From Bog-105 sp965277855 (GTDB taxonomy: Bacteria > Acidobacteriota > Terriglobia > Bryobacterales > Bryobacteraceae), in contig OZ255847.1 in assembly GCA_965277855.1 (NCBI GenBank), forward strand, positions 248,001 through 312,000: 64,000 bases of DNA. The letters are read 5' to 3'. The position numbers and the translations under genes were made by a program. Shown one piece after another: positions 41,221-49,426 of the stretch (position 1 is its first letter; every line of letters starts with the position of its first letter). The notes under the pieces are model-generated. The model had not been told where the DNA came from. It searched no databases and was given only the letters and a program-made list of their open reading frames with translations.

Positions 41221-42139
41221 TCTTTCCGAGCATGTTGTCGGAGGGCTCCGCCGTCTTGCTTTCGCGCCACGGCGCCTCCCCAGCTACGAGGCCTGAGTCT
41301 TTTAGCCTCGGTCGGTCTCTCACCGACTGGACGATGTGTCCTTTTCTGGACACGCCTATGTTCCAGCGGCGGCCGTACAGTTCGACGATTCGATCGGCAG
41401 GCCAGTCCAGTGTGGTGAAAAGATACAGCCACTGTTTGGATTTGCCCCGGCCAGCGGTGCTGTTTGCCTCCATCCCAGCGACTGGCCGACCAGCGTACCG
41501 CCTGCTCGCCCGGTTGGGAGATCGGTCCCACCAGCTTGTGCGCTCGTACTTTCATGAGCCGCACTACGGCCCCCAGACCTCGCTGCTGGATGGCATGGGC
41601 GGTCCAGAACACGCCGAAGTTTCGATCTCCGATCACCACCGCTGGAGCGGGCAGCGCGTCGAGCGCTTGTTCGGCTAACCCCTGCTCACTAACAGCCTGG
41701 GGACCGTACATCGGGCCCCAGCAGGGCTCTTCGGCCAAGCCGTTCTCCACGTCATGCAACACCACCACCCGCAACATCGGCCAGTGACTTCGGCCCAACT
41801 GATTGTCTGCCGGTGGATACGCTCGCACCAAAGACTCGCTTCTCCTTCACTCGTTTACAGCTGCTCAGGAGCGGCTCCGCTATCCCTTGCCGCAACTCTT
41901 GGACGGCACGCGCCAGCGTGCCCCCTGGCTCGAGCCGCTGCACGATCATCAGCCAAAGCACCACTTGTGTGTGGCGTAAATCCCGCGACGCACTCGCAGG
42001 CCAGCCTGTTGTTGCCAGTATTCCAATGCGCCCATCGATAGGCTTCGCTGATACAAGTCCAAAACGCTCGCCTGATCGGGGGAAGGCATTCCCAAAACAT
42101 AACTTATTTATTTTGTTTCGGATACCCTCTTGTTCAAAT

Positions 42140-42164
42140 AAAGTAAGTGACATTGGGCCCTCGG
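42140..42164 (+). repeat. Right end of the IS: 18-bp inverted repeat plus 7-bp target duplication
   Basis: AAAGTAAGTGACATTGGG at 42140-42157 followed by CCCTCGG at 42158-42164. It is an exact inverse of the left end, and the duplication is identical. Confidence 0.9.
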
Positions 42165-42237
42165 CCTCCCAGGCCGACGTCTTCAGCTTCGGCGAATGCT
42201 CGCAACAACGGCGCGGGGCACCAGTCCCGCCCCTAAA

Positions 42238-44937
42238 TCACTCCATCCGCAAAGCCCGCGACGGCTCAATGCGCGACGCCCTTCGCGCCGGAATAAACGC
42301 CGCCACCGTCGTCACACTAAGCAACACCGGCAAAATAATAAGATACGCGCGCACATCGATCCCTGCCGTCTGAAACACCGAGTTCAAGCCTCGTTCCATC
42401 GCAAAGCCCAGCAAAAGACCAACACCAATCCCGCTTGCCACCAGCAGCAGCGCCTTCCGCAGAACCATTTTCAAAACGGATGTCGCATCGGCGCCTACCG
42501 CCATCCGGATGCCAATCTCGCGCGTCCTCCGCTCGGCCGCGTAACTCACCAGTCCATATAACCCGCCCAGCGCTAGCGCCAACCCAATTAACCCCATCAC
42601 ACACACCGTTTCCACGACCATCACCGCAGCACCCATCACCCGCTGCGCGTAAAACTGCTCGATCGTCCTCACGTTAAAAAGCGGCTGTCCTGGATAGCGA
42701 TTTCGCACCAGTTCGCGCAGCGGTTCCGCCAACGCCGCCGATGGGCCATTCGATGCCAGCAACAGAGTCAGCTCGCTCCGCGCATGTTGCGTCCACGGCA
42801 GATAGACAAACTCCGTCGCAGGCTCGCCCATCCATTCATACTTGGCCGTTTTCGCGAGTCCCACAACTTGGAACACAGGACCACTGGCATCATCAATTCG
42901 AAATCTTCGACCGAGCGCTTCCTTTCCCGGCCAGTAATGCTTGGCAAACTGCTCGTTCACCACCGCCACTTTCGTTGAACTCGCCGTGTCACTCGCCAGG
43001 AACCCGCGTCCTTGCACCAGTTGCACTTCCAGCGTCCTGAAATAGCCATCCCCGGCCACAACCATGTCCACCGGCAGGCTGTCCTTACCCTTCGGCAGTA
43101 AATAGCCTTCAGGGATAACGCTCACCCCATCCTGGAAATTCGACATCGGCAAACCGCCCGTCAGTGCCGCCGATTTCACCCCGGGAAGCAATCGTACCCG
43201 CCGCATCAGATCTTCGTAAAACCTCTGCGTCTGTGCTTCCGTATAGCGCACCATCTGCGGATCGAAGCTCGCCGTCAGTAGACGCTCCGTCCTGAACCCC
43301 GGTCCGCCGCTCCATTTCTTCTCGAACGCGCGTATCATCTGCAGCGCCGACGTCAATAACGCCAGCGACGCGGCCACTTGCAAAACCACCAGCGTATTGC
43401 GTCCCCACAACCTGCGCCGTCCCGGCACGTCGATATCGCCTGCCTTCAAGGCCGTCACCAGATTCGTGCGGCTGGCTTGCAACGCTGGTGCCAGTCCGCA
43501 AAAAATAGCACTTAGCATTGCGACCGCCAGGCTGAACAGAAACACTCGCTTGTCTAATTCAATAACCAGCCGGATCGGCATGTCCGTCGGAATGTTGAAA
43601 TTCTGGAAAAACCGAACGCCCCCATAGCCCAACACAATTCCAACCGCCGCGCCCATCGCCGCCATCAAAAGACCTTCAGCCAACAGCAGACGGACCAGGC
43701 GCCCCCGCCCCGCTCCAATCGCCAGACGCACCGCAATTTCTCGTGAACGTGCCCGCGCGCGCCCGAGCAGCAGACTCGCTACATTCGCGCACGCAATCAG
43801 CAGCACCGCCCCGGCCAGCGCCAGCAGCACCATCAGCAATGTCGCATCCGACGGATCAGACTGCAGCCGCAGCTCCAGCTCAGTGCGCACCGCAATCTTC
43901 TGATCCTTGTTACTTTTCGGATATGCACGCCGCAGCTGCTCCGCAATCACGCCCAGTTCCGCCCTGGCCTGCGCCACCGAAACACCCGGCTTCAACCGTC
44001 CCTTTACATTTAAATAACGGTTTCCCCGATCCTCCAGCAGATTTTTCCCTGCATTTCCCGCCAGCCGCGGCCCCATCATCAGCGGCAAAAACAGATCCGG
44101 CTGAAAATACTGGTCTAGACCATTAAACTTTTCCGGCGCAACACCGATCACCGAAAACTCCACCCCATCGAGCAGCACGCGGCGTCCGATCACCGAACGA
44201 TCGCCGCCAAATTGCGTGCGCCAAAATCTGTTCCCAAGCACCACCACCGCATTCCGCCCGGCCACCTGGTCTTCTTCCTCGCTAAACGCCCGTCCCACTT
44301 CCGGCTGCACGCCCATCACCTGGAACAGGTTGCCGCTCACCAGCAACCCGCCTTTCAGCTGGGGCACCTCGCCTGGCCGCGCCGCAAATCCCAAACTGGT
44401 CGGATCGGCAAATGCCGCTAAGCCGGCAAAGCTTTTGTTCTTGTCCCGGTAATTCAGGTAATCGCGATACGAAAGCCGACCAGGAAACCCGCTCGCTGAA
44501 GTCGTCGTAAAGCTGCTCACCGTCACCACTTCGCTCGGCCGCATTACCGGCAGCGGCCGCAATAAGAGCGCGTCCGCCAGGCTGAACATCGCGCTGTTCG
44601 CTCCAATCCCCAGCCCGAGCGTTAACACCACCAGCGCCGTAAACAGCTTCGTGTGTCCCACCATGCGCAGCGCGTATCTCATATCCGCCGCGAAATCGAC
44701 CACCCAGTTCACCCGCCGCATATCCCGCATCTCTTCCTTTCGCTGCTCCACACCACCCAGCGCGCGCAACGCCCGATACCGCGCCTCGCGAGCTTCCAAT
44801 CCTCGCGCACTCTCTTCTTCCTCTTTGCACTCCAAGTGAAAACGCAATTCTTCGTCGAGTTCCTGCTCCATGCCCTTGCGCCGCAACACTGATCGCAGCC
44901 GCAACGGCAAAACATAACGCCAGCGTCCCCAATCCAT
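42238..44937 (-). CDS. ADOP-type ABC transporter permease (MacB/FtsX class)
   Basis: 899 residues. The N-terminal about 90 residues are the ADOP-specific domain (RLRSVLRRKGMEQELDEELR, REARYRALRALGGVEQRKEE). A MacB periplasmic domain follows the first transmembrane helix (LFTALVVLTLGLGIGANSAM). Two FtsX-type permease regions carry four helices each, with ALIACANVASLLLGRARARSREIA and GIGLALALGGLYGLVSYAAERRTREI-type patterns. It starts 3 bp after the padR stop, so the two are co-transcribed. ADOP permeases lack a fused ATPase and probably use a separate one. Confidence 0.92.
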   Translation of the reverse strand: MDWGRWRYVLPLRLRSVLRRKGMEQELDEELRFHLECKEEEESARGLEAREARYRALRALGGVEQRKEEMRDMRRVNWVVDFAADMRYALRMVGHTKLFTALVVLTLGLGIGANSAMFSLADALLLRPLPVMRPSEVVTVSSFTTTSASGFPGRLSYRDYLNYRDKNKSFAGLAAFADPTSLGFAARPGEVPQLKGGLLVSGNLFQVMGVQPEVGRAFSEEEDQVAGRNAVVVLGNRFWRTQFGGDRSVIGRRVLLDGVEFSVIGVAPEKFNGLDQYFQPDLFLPLMMGPRLAGNAGKNLLEDRGNRYLNVKGRLKPGVSVAQARAELGVIAEQLRRAYPKSNKDQKIAVRTELELRLQSDPSDATLLMVLLALAGAVLLIACANVASLLLGRARARSREIAVRLAIGAGRGRLVRLLLAEGLLMAAMGAAVGIVLGYGGVRFFQNFNIPTDMPIRLVIELDKRVFLFSLAVAMLSAIFCGLAPALQASRTNLVTALKAGDIDVPGRRRLWGRNTLVVLQVAASLALLTSALQMIRAFEKKWSGGPGFRTERLLTASFDPQMVRYTEAQTQRFYEDLMRRVRLLPGVKSAALTGGLPMSNFQDGVSVIPEGYLLPKGKDSLPVDMVVAGDGYFRTLEVQLVQGRGFLASDTASSTKVAVVNEQFAKHYWPGKEALGRRFRIDDASGPVFQVVGLAKTAKYEWMGEPATEFVYLPWTQHARSELTLLLASNGPSAALAEPLRELVRNRYPGQPLFNVRTIEQFYAQRVMGAAVMVVETVCVMGLIGLALALGGLYGLVSYAAERRTREIGIRMAVGADATSVLKMVLRKALLLVASGIGVGLLLGFAMERGLNSVFQTAGIDVRAYLIILPVLLSVTTVAAFIPARRASRIEPSRALRME

Positions 44938-44940
44938 CGC

Positions 44941-45276
44941 TTACACTTCTTTCAACCGCACCACCCGCGAGATCGCCGACGAAAGCCGGTCCCAGTTCGC
45001 CGACTCCGCCTCCAGTTGCCTGCGCCCCGGCCGCGTCAACGAGTAATATTTCGCGCGCCGGTTATTCTCCGTCTGCTTCCACTCCGCTTTGATCCAACCC
45101 TCGTGCTCGAGCTTATGCAGCGCCGGATACAACGACCCCTCGGTTACCTGCAGCACCTCGCCCGACACCTGCCGCAACCGGATACTGATCGCCCACCCAT
45201 GCAGCGGCTCAAGCGCTAGAATTTTCAACAACAGCAAATCCAGCGTCCCCTGCACCAGATCCGAAGGTTTACTCAA
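44941..45276 (-). CDS. PadR-family transcriptional regulator
   Basis: 111 residues, TTG start with AAGGAGAGAGC upstream. Winged-helix pattern: LVQGTLDLLLLKILALEPLHGWAI, VTEGSLYPALHKLEHEGWIKAEW, RRAKYYSLTRPGRRQLE. In Acidobacteria PadR genes usually precede ADOP permeases, which is the case here. It probably represses its own operon from the palindrome just upstream. Confidence 0.93.
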   Translation of the reverse strand: MSKPSDLVQGTLDLLLLKILALEPLHGWAISIRLRQVSGEVLQVTEGSLYPALHKLEHEGWIKAEWKQTENNRRAKYYSLTRPGRRQLEAESANWDRLSSAISRVVRLKEV

Positions 45277-45286
45277 AAGCTCTCTC

Positions 45287-45330
45287 CTTGGTTACCAAGA
45301 GCAGCATACACCAACTTCCAAGGTAAGCAA
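45287..45330 (-). promoter_or_regulatory. padR promoter and candidate PadR operator
   Basis: On the minus strand, TTGCTT (45330-45325) and TATGCT (45308-45303) are 16 bp apart. A palindrome CTTGGTAACCAAG (45299-45287; 6+1+6) lies just downstream of the -10 box, next to the ribosome-binding site. A related half-site CCTTGG occurs between the boxes near 45317-45322. Binding there would block transcription start. Confidence 0.6.
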
Positions 45331-45502
45331 TAGCAGAACGACCTCGCAATGAGTGTTATTCTCCGAAGAAGTGACCTCCAGAATAACCATCAAAACTGGG
45401 TAAGAGATCCGGTTCAAGCCGGCATTCGCAATCTCCGGATCACAAAAAAATAGCCCCTCACCCGAATCTTTCCAACCTCACCCTGGCAACTAGCCTATAG
45501 AA

Positions 45503-46018
45503 ATGTCCGATGCTGAGTTCCACGAAGCCTTCCACAGGCACAAGGACAGCATCTATCGCTTCGCCTACCGCATGACCGGCTCGGATCAGGCAGCGCAAGA
45601 TATCGTGCAGGAATGCTTCTTGGCGCTCTGGCGGAAACCGGCCTCCTATAATTCGGACCGCGGCGCGCTGCGGACGTTTCTCCTCGGTATGGCGCGCCAC
45701 TCGATCTTTCGCCAATGGCGCAAGTCGCGGCTGGAAGAACCTCTGGATGACGAACACTTTGCCTGTGGACCGCTCGACGTCATCGGCCAGGAGCGCGACC
45801 AGACCGTTGCCAAAGCCGTGCAACTCCTTCCGCCTCTGCAGCGCGAAGCTCTCATACTGGCCGAGTACGAAGAGATGTCACTCCACGAGATCGCCCGAAC
45901 CGTAGATGCGGAACTGGCCGCTGTAAAATCGCGGCTGCATCGCGCCCGAGAGAATCTGCGCCGCATGCTTGCGCCCCTTCTGAAAGGACAAAACGCCGTA
46001 TATGGAAATGAACGATGA
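45503..46018 (+). CDS. ECF RNA polymerase sigma factor
   Basis: 171 residues. Region 2 contains YRFAYRMTGSDQAAQDIVQE and FLALWRKP. Region 4 contains PLQREALILAEYEEMSLHEI followed by ARTVDAELAAVKSRLHRARE. It overlaps the next gene, a small one-TM protein that looks like its anti-sigma. Confidence 0.92.
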   Translation: MSDAEFHEAFHRHKDSIYRFAYRMTGSDQAAQDIVQECFLALWRKPASYNSDRGALRTFLLGMARHSIFRQWRKSRLEEPLDDEHFACGPLDVIGQERDQTVAKAVQLLPPLQREALILAEYEEMSLHEIARTVDAELAAVKSRLHRARENLRRMLAPLLKGQNAVYGNER

Positions 46019-46319
46019 TCCCGAACTGCGAACTTTATTGCGCCAATGGAAAGCGCCTCTAACACCGGAATCACTCGAAGCGCGCGTCCTCCATCAGAGG
46101 AGAAAGCGCTCGATCGCCGCGAACCTGCTGCGATCCTCCATCCGGGTGCCGGTTCCCGTGGTGTGCTGCGTCCTCGCGCTCCTCGCAGCATTAGCCTGGC
46201 GTTCCTTCGAGCGTCCATCTGTAATCCAGCCGCAGCCGACCCTCACATTCCATGAGCTCAGACCCGTCTCCGAATTACGACCGAAAATCATCAGGAGCCA
46301 AAATGTTCGGAAGAACTAG
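46002..46319 (+). CDS. Small membrane anti-sigma-like protein
   Basis: 105 residues starting inside the upstream sigma gene. N-terminal about 45 residues are charged (LRTLLRQWKAPLTPESLEARVL), then one transmembrane segment (VPVVCCVLALLAALAWRSF) and a C-terminal periplasmic tail. The overlap with an ECF sigma gene supports an anti-sigma role, although there is no zinc motif. Confidence 0.68.
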   Translation: MEMNDDPELRTLLRQWKAPLTPESLEARVLHQRRKRSIAANLLRSSIRVPVPVVCCVLALLAALAWRSFERPSVIQPQPTLTFHELRPVSELRPKIIRSQNVRKN

Positions 46320-47295
46320 TCTTCTTTTCCTCTGCGCCTTCGCCGGCGTAGCCCAAACTCAGCCTCAGTTCGGGCCGCCCGGCCAGATCGGCCCACAGAA
46401 AGGCTTCTTTCGCCTCTCCGCCAACACCGGACCGCGCGTCCACTTCGACGCCCACGTGGAACCGCCCCTAAGCAACCCCGATGAGCTCAAACTCGGCTGG
46501 GGCGTCTTTCAAAGCACCGGCGGCAATCGAGAGGTATGGCACCGCTTTGTCATTGACGAGGTTCACAAGAAATATTTCGGATACGATCTGACTCTGACCG
46601 CTCTTCCCGGCAAGCCGCTCGCCTTCCCGCCCGCGTTCACCTCCTACCGGGTGGCGTTTTCCCCACTCACCACTCAGCCGGACCAACTTCCCTCAAGCGA
46701 TCTCACTCCCGCCCCCTTACCCAAATATCCGGAACCGCAAACCATCTCGCTCGGAGACAAAATTTCGCTCGATCTACTCGTCAGCCCCGACGGCAAACGC
46801 AAAATCGTCGACTACATCGACATCGCTGCGCCCGGCCCCATCGATCCTCCCCCTGCTACAAACGACGCACTGCCCAAAGACTACACCCTCGACGACGGAC
46901 CCATCCGCTACGATTTCGCCGGCTACGTAGCCATCAACGGTGAGAAGTTTCAGGGCCCCACCTCCTTCTTGCGCAGCCAAGACGGAGGCGCTACTTTATG
47001 GTTCTGCTTTCCAGGCCAACCGGGCCGCTACATCCTGTCGCTCGCCCCGCGAAATGGCCTCACCAGGATCGGTACTGTGCGCGATAACGTAGTGCAGTTT
47101 CAATCCGGCGGTCAACGCTACGAAATCCGCATGCAAGATCCAATCGCCGGTCGCGGAGCCTGGAACCTCTACGGCCTCTACGACCCTGCCCACGGCGCAC
47201 CGGAATCATCGACCCCGACGCCTCCCAGCCTCTCATCAAGTTCCGTGGCCGTCATCGGCGGCACCGTCCGCTTAGAGAACTTGCTGCCGAAGTAA
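46303..47295 (+). CDS. Exported protein of unknown function
   Basis: 330 residues from MFGRTSLLFLCAFAGVAQ, a signal peptide; an ORF start at 46252 is inside the upstream gene. The mature protein is Pro-rich and beta-rich (PRVHFDAHVEPPLSNPDELKL, VHKKYFGYDLTL). It is followed by the 49-bp repeat copy at 47302. It may be an effector controlled by the sigma/anti-sigma pair upstream, but no function is evident. Confidence 0.65.
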   Translation: MFGRTSLLFLCAFAGVAQTQPQFGPPGQIGPQKGFFRLSANTGPRVHFDAHVEPPLSNPDELKLGWGVFQSTGGNREVWHRFVIDEVHKKYFGYDLTLTALPGKPLAFPPAFTSYRVAFSPLTTQPDQLPSSDLTPAPLPKYPEPQTISLGDKISLDLLVSPDGKRKIVDYIDIAAPGPIDPPPATNDALPKDYTLDDGPIRYDFAGYVAINGEKFQGPTSFLRSQDGGATLWFCFPGQPGRYILSLAPRNGLTRIGTVRDNVVQFQSGGQRYEIRMQDPIAGRGAWNLYGLYDPAHGAPESSTPTPPSLSSSSVAVIGGTVRLENLLPK

Positions 47296-47301
47296 CGGTC
47301 C

Positions 47302-47350
47302 ATCCATCACCGCAACGCCGCCGCAAAGAACTTCGTCACCTTACTCTCAT
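47302..47350. repeat. Direct repeat copy A, matching the end of the hydrolase gene
   Basis: Matches 48534-48582 at 46 of 49 positions. Read on the minus strand it encodes the same C-terminus (E-S-K-V-T-K-F-F-A-A-A-L-R-stop) with one Asp-to-Ala change, so it is a stray 3' end of a hydrolase-like gene. Copy B is the true end of the gene at 48539. Confidence 0.85.
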
Positions 47351-47510
47351 GGGCCAACCACGAGCAGAGTTCCCGCAAAGCCCAAGGTAAGCAAGACGTG
47401 TGGCCTTGACGGCTCGGGCACTCTGCCCGTAACGCCATGAACACACCATGCAGATCCTACGACGGCTTGTCCATCAACTTCTACCTGCTTCGCACTCGCC
47501 AGCCTCGTTC

Positions 47511-48211
47511 TTACCGGACGCTATTCTTAATCGGGTTGCCCGAGTGTGCGTACGGACCCAGTAACTGCTGCTTTGAGAGTTCGTTGGTGAATACAACAAG
47601 GTCAGAGAAGACTCGCGCCGAATAGGGCGTTCTCGCCCGGGCGTTTCGCATGATATCCGGCAATCTCTCCCGTACCTGGCTCAGAATGCCCACATCTGTT
47701 CAACGGTCGGTCGCCGCTTGGCCCCAATCAAAGCGTTTCTGATCTCGCGAAGCACCCCTTCAGACGTTCCCTCATGAGAGTACACATCGGTACCGCCGAG
47801 ATCGCTTAGCGACCTTTGCACGCGCTTGTAGCCTGCTTCAAAAATGAATGTGTGACCTGGTGCCTTCTTTACGAGGGAGTTCATTACCGCCAGGCCAGCC
47901 TCGAACGGCATACTAAATCTGGGAGTCGCGGGTTCGCGCTTGTCTAACTCCACTCGGGAAAGATCATGAAAAGAGAACTGACATGATTCGATCAGCGCTG
48001 CAATCCTTCGTAGCCTCTGCTCGCCGCCTACGATCTCAAGTGTGGTTCGAGGAGTTAACCCGAAAGAGCAAACGCCCACAACATACCCGAGAAACTTGTC
48101 CCGAAAATCTTCGTCATACGGATGTTCAGAAAAACCGAGTTCCGCCGCTGCTTGCGGAAGGAAGACGAATGTTCGCTCTCCATCGGCTCGTTGAAATTTT
48201 ACTGAGGGACT
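47511..48211 (-). pseudogene. Broken gene for a TIR-like/nucleotide-binding-fold protein
   Basis: The open frame from 48211 downwards has no ATG, GTG or TTG until GTG 48079. It contains FVFLPQAAAELGFSEHPYDED, SFHDLSRVELDKREPATPRF, SMPFEAGLAVMNSL and HTFIFEAGYKRVQRSLSDLG, which look like a TIR- or deoxyribosyltransferase-like fold with the MPFE-GLA core. At 47690 the sequence TGTGGGCATT has lost a G; adding it joins the frame to ILSQVRERLPDIMRNARART, the family's usual C-terminus, ending at 47511. The lost start and the frameshift mark it as decayed, although a homopolymer error could explain the second. Confidence 0.7.
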
Positions 48212-48229
48212 TCAATAACTTCCAGTGTC

Positions 48230-48412
48230 TTAGCCGCCAAAAGCTTTCAACTGCCGAACGCGCTTAGCAGGGACATTCAACATTCTGCCCACCTCGTCCG
48301 TGGAAGGATACTCGCGATTGTCGATGACTGGGTGCTTGCCAGCAACTCGACCGGACGTACCCCGGTTTGATCGATGCCGTTCATCCCCTGCGGCCTGATT
48401 TGCTTTCGCCAT
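48230..48412 (-). CDS. Small HTH-like protein upstream of the TIR-like gene
   Basis: 60 residues from MAKANQAAGDERHR. A short basic N-terminus, then KHPVIDNREYPSTDEVGRML and NVPAKRVRQLKAFGG suggest a single helix-turn-helix. It lies 18 bp before the open frame of the TIR-like pseudogene on the same strand, the order expected for an antitoxin or immunity gene. Evidence is positional and modest. Confidence 0.5.
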   Translation of the reverse strand: MAKANQAAGDERHRSNRGTSGRVAGKHPVIDNREYPSTDEVGRMLNVPAKRVRQLKAFGG

Positions 48413-48533
48413 TCTACTTGTTATCGTACCGCTTCGCGCCAGCTTTCTTACGTCAATCGCCCAAACACAATAAGCAGTAAAACGAAATCAACAAAAATCT
48501 TTCTCTACCCGAGTCACCCGACGGTCCCGCCCT

Positions 48534-48582
48534 ATCCATCACCGCAACGCCGCGTCAAAAAACTTCGTCACCTTACTCTCAT
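48534..48582. repeat. Direct repeat copy B, inside the hydrolase gene 3' end
   Basis: Covers the last 14 codons and stop of the hydrolase gene plus 5 nt. The partner is 47302-47350. The segment between the copies is about 1.2 kb and carries a TIR-like pseudogene and a small HTH-like ORF. Confidence 0.85.
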
Positions 48583-49426
48583 ACTCCGTCTTCGCCGCCG
48601 TATGCGCCTGCCCGTGCTCGGCCCCCGGCGTCAGCCACAATTCTTTCGGCTCGCGCGCCGCCGCAAAGTTCCGCTCGCTATTCGCCGCCGGCACCACCAA
48701 ATCGTCTGCCTCATGAATAATCAGCACCGGTCGCGGACTGATCTTCCCAATCACATCCATCGGCCGCACCCGCGTTACATCAATCCCCGCTCGCAAATCC
48801 GCGATCGCCACCGTCACCGGCGCAAACGGAAACGCCGGCAGATGAACAAAATGTTCAAAGCTCGCCGCAATCACCCGCGTCGCATCGCTGAAACCTGAAT
48901 CGTCCACCACCGCTCGAATGCGCTGGTCTTGCGCCGCGGCTAGAATGGCCGTCGCCCCGCCCATCGAAATGCCCAGCACCCCGACGCCCTTCACATTCAA
49001 GTCCCGCCGCCCTGCCAGATACTTCACCAGCGCCAGCATGTCCCGCTGCTCCAGCACCCCCAGCGTCACGTACTTGCCGCCGCTCGTCGCGCGCGCTCGC
49101 GGATCGTAAGTCAACACCGCGAATCCCGCCCGGTGCAAAAACTCCGCAATCGAGAGCATCTGGTCCTGCGTATCGCCATAACCGCTCGCCAAAATTATCA
49201 GCGACGGCTTCTCACCACGAAACAGCCGTCCCTGCAGCCAAACGTCATCCGCACCCCGAAACCGAATCTCTTCCGGATGCAGATCCGGAAACGTCGCCAG
49301 CGTCCATTTATAGCGGTGATAAGCCGGATGCAGCGCCCGCTCCGAACCAATCCAGCCAACCACCCCAAGCATCGCCAGCGACAGTAGAACAACAACCCAC
49401 AAGCACCAGAAGAAAATTCTTTTCAT
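48539..49426 (-). CDS. Membrane-anchored alpha/beta hydrolase
   Basis: 295 residues from MKRIFFWCLWVVVLLSLAML (49426), with an N-terminal membrane anchor; a longer ORF start at 49687 is unlikely because its extra residues run antiparallel to the Pr6Pr gene. Catalytic features are the nucleophile elbow GISMGGA, the acid in HEADDLVVP and His in PGAEHGQAH. Its start overlaps the stop of the Pr6Pr gene (ATGA). Its 3' end is duplicated at 47302-47350. Confidence 0.82.
   Translation of the reverse strand: MKRIFFWCLWVVVLLSLAMLGVVGWIGSERALHPAYHRYKWTLATFPDLHPEEIRFRGADDVWLQGRLFRGEKPSLIILASGYGDTQDQMLSIAEFLHRAGFAVLTYDPRARATSGGKYVTLGVLEQRDMLALVKYLAGRRDLNVKGVGVLGISMGGATAILAAAQDQRIRAVVDDSGFSDATRVIAASFEHFVHLPAFPFAPVTVAIADLRAGIDVTRVRPMDVIGKISPRPVLIIHEADDLVVPAANSERNFAAAREPKELWLTPGAEHGQAHTAAKTEYESKVTKFFDAALR

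Larger units (their letters stand above)
40481..41355 (-). mobile_element. Truncated group II intron inserted in the transposase catalytic Glu codon
   Basis: Read on the minus strand, the intron starts GCGTGTCC, near the group II consensus GUGYG, continues with a GUGUCC/GGACAC hairpin and ends CCCGAC (consensus AY end). Between them lie a shortened 5' ribozyme part, a reverse-transcriptase C-terminal fragment, domain V at 40543-40575 and a domain VI-like stem after it. Joining exon 1 (ATAG) to exon 2 (AAACG) restores I-E-T-D-V, where E is the catalytic Glu of the YREK motif. It is about 875 nt, far shorter than a full intron, so self-splicing is unlikely. Confidence 0.85.
40098..42153 (-). 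pseudogene. IS4-family transposase, split by a group II intron and otherwise decayed
   Basis: The N-terminal part (42153 down to about 41830) contains WLMIVQRLEPGGTLARAVQE. It joins, with a frame change and loss of a long middle segment, to AYPPADNQLGRSHWP and then to VVIGDRNFGVF, which carries the second Asp. The frame shifts again to YLFTTLDWPADRIVELYGRRWNI. The intron follows, then exon 2: TDVRSLKRTVHLHHI, then a frameshift to the C-terminal end at 40098. The first catalytic Asp region is missing. Not functional. Confidence 0.88.
40091..42157 (-). mobile_element. Decayed IS4-family insertion sequence containing a group II intron relic
   Basis: The ends are CCCAATGTCACTTACTTT (40091-40108) and its exact inverse at 42140-42157, an 18-bp perfect inverted repeat. 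The 7-bp duplication CCCTCGG sits just outside each end. The transposase start codon (42153) and stop codon (40098) lie within the inverted repeats. The element is 2067 bp and inactive: its transposase has an internal deletion, several frameshifts and an intron relic. It lies between an unknown gene and the ADOP permease gene. Assigned to IS4 from the Y-x2-R-x3-E-x6-K signature. Confidence 0.9.

Noticed and set aside
40629..41831. A single 400-codon minus-strand ORF.
   Set aside because: It fuses a transposase segment with a reverse-transcriptase segment by chance across the intron boundary; both halves are pieces of decayed genes.
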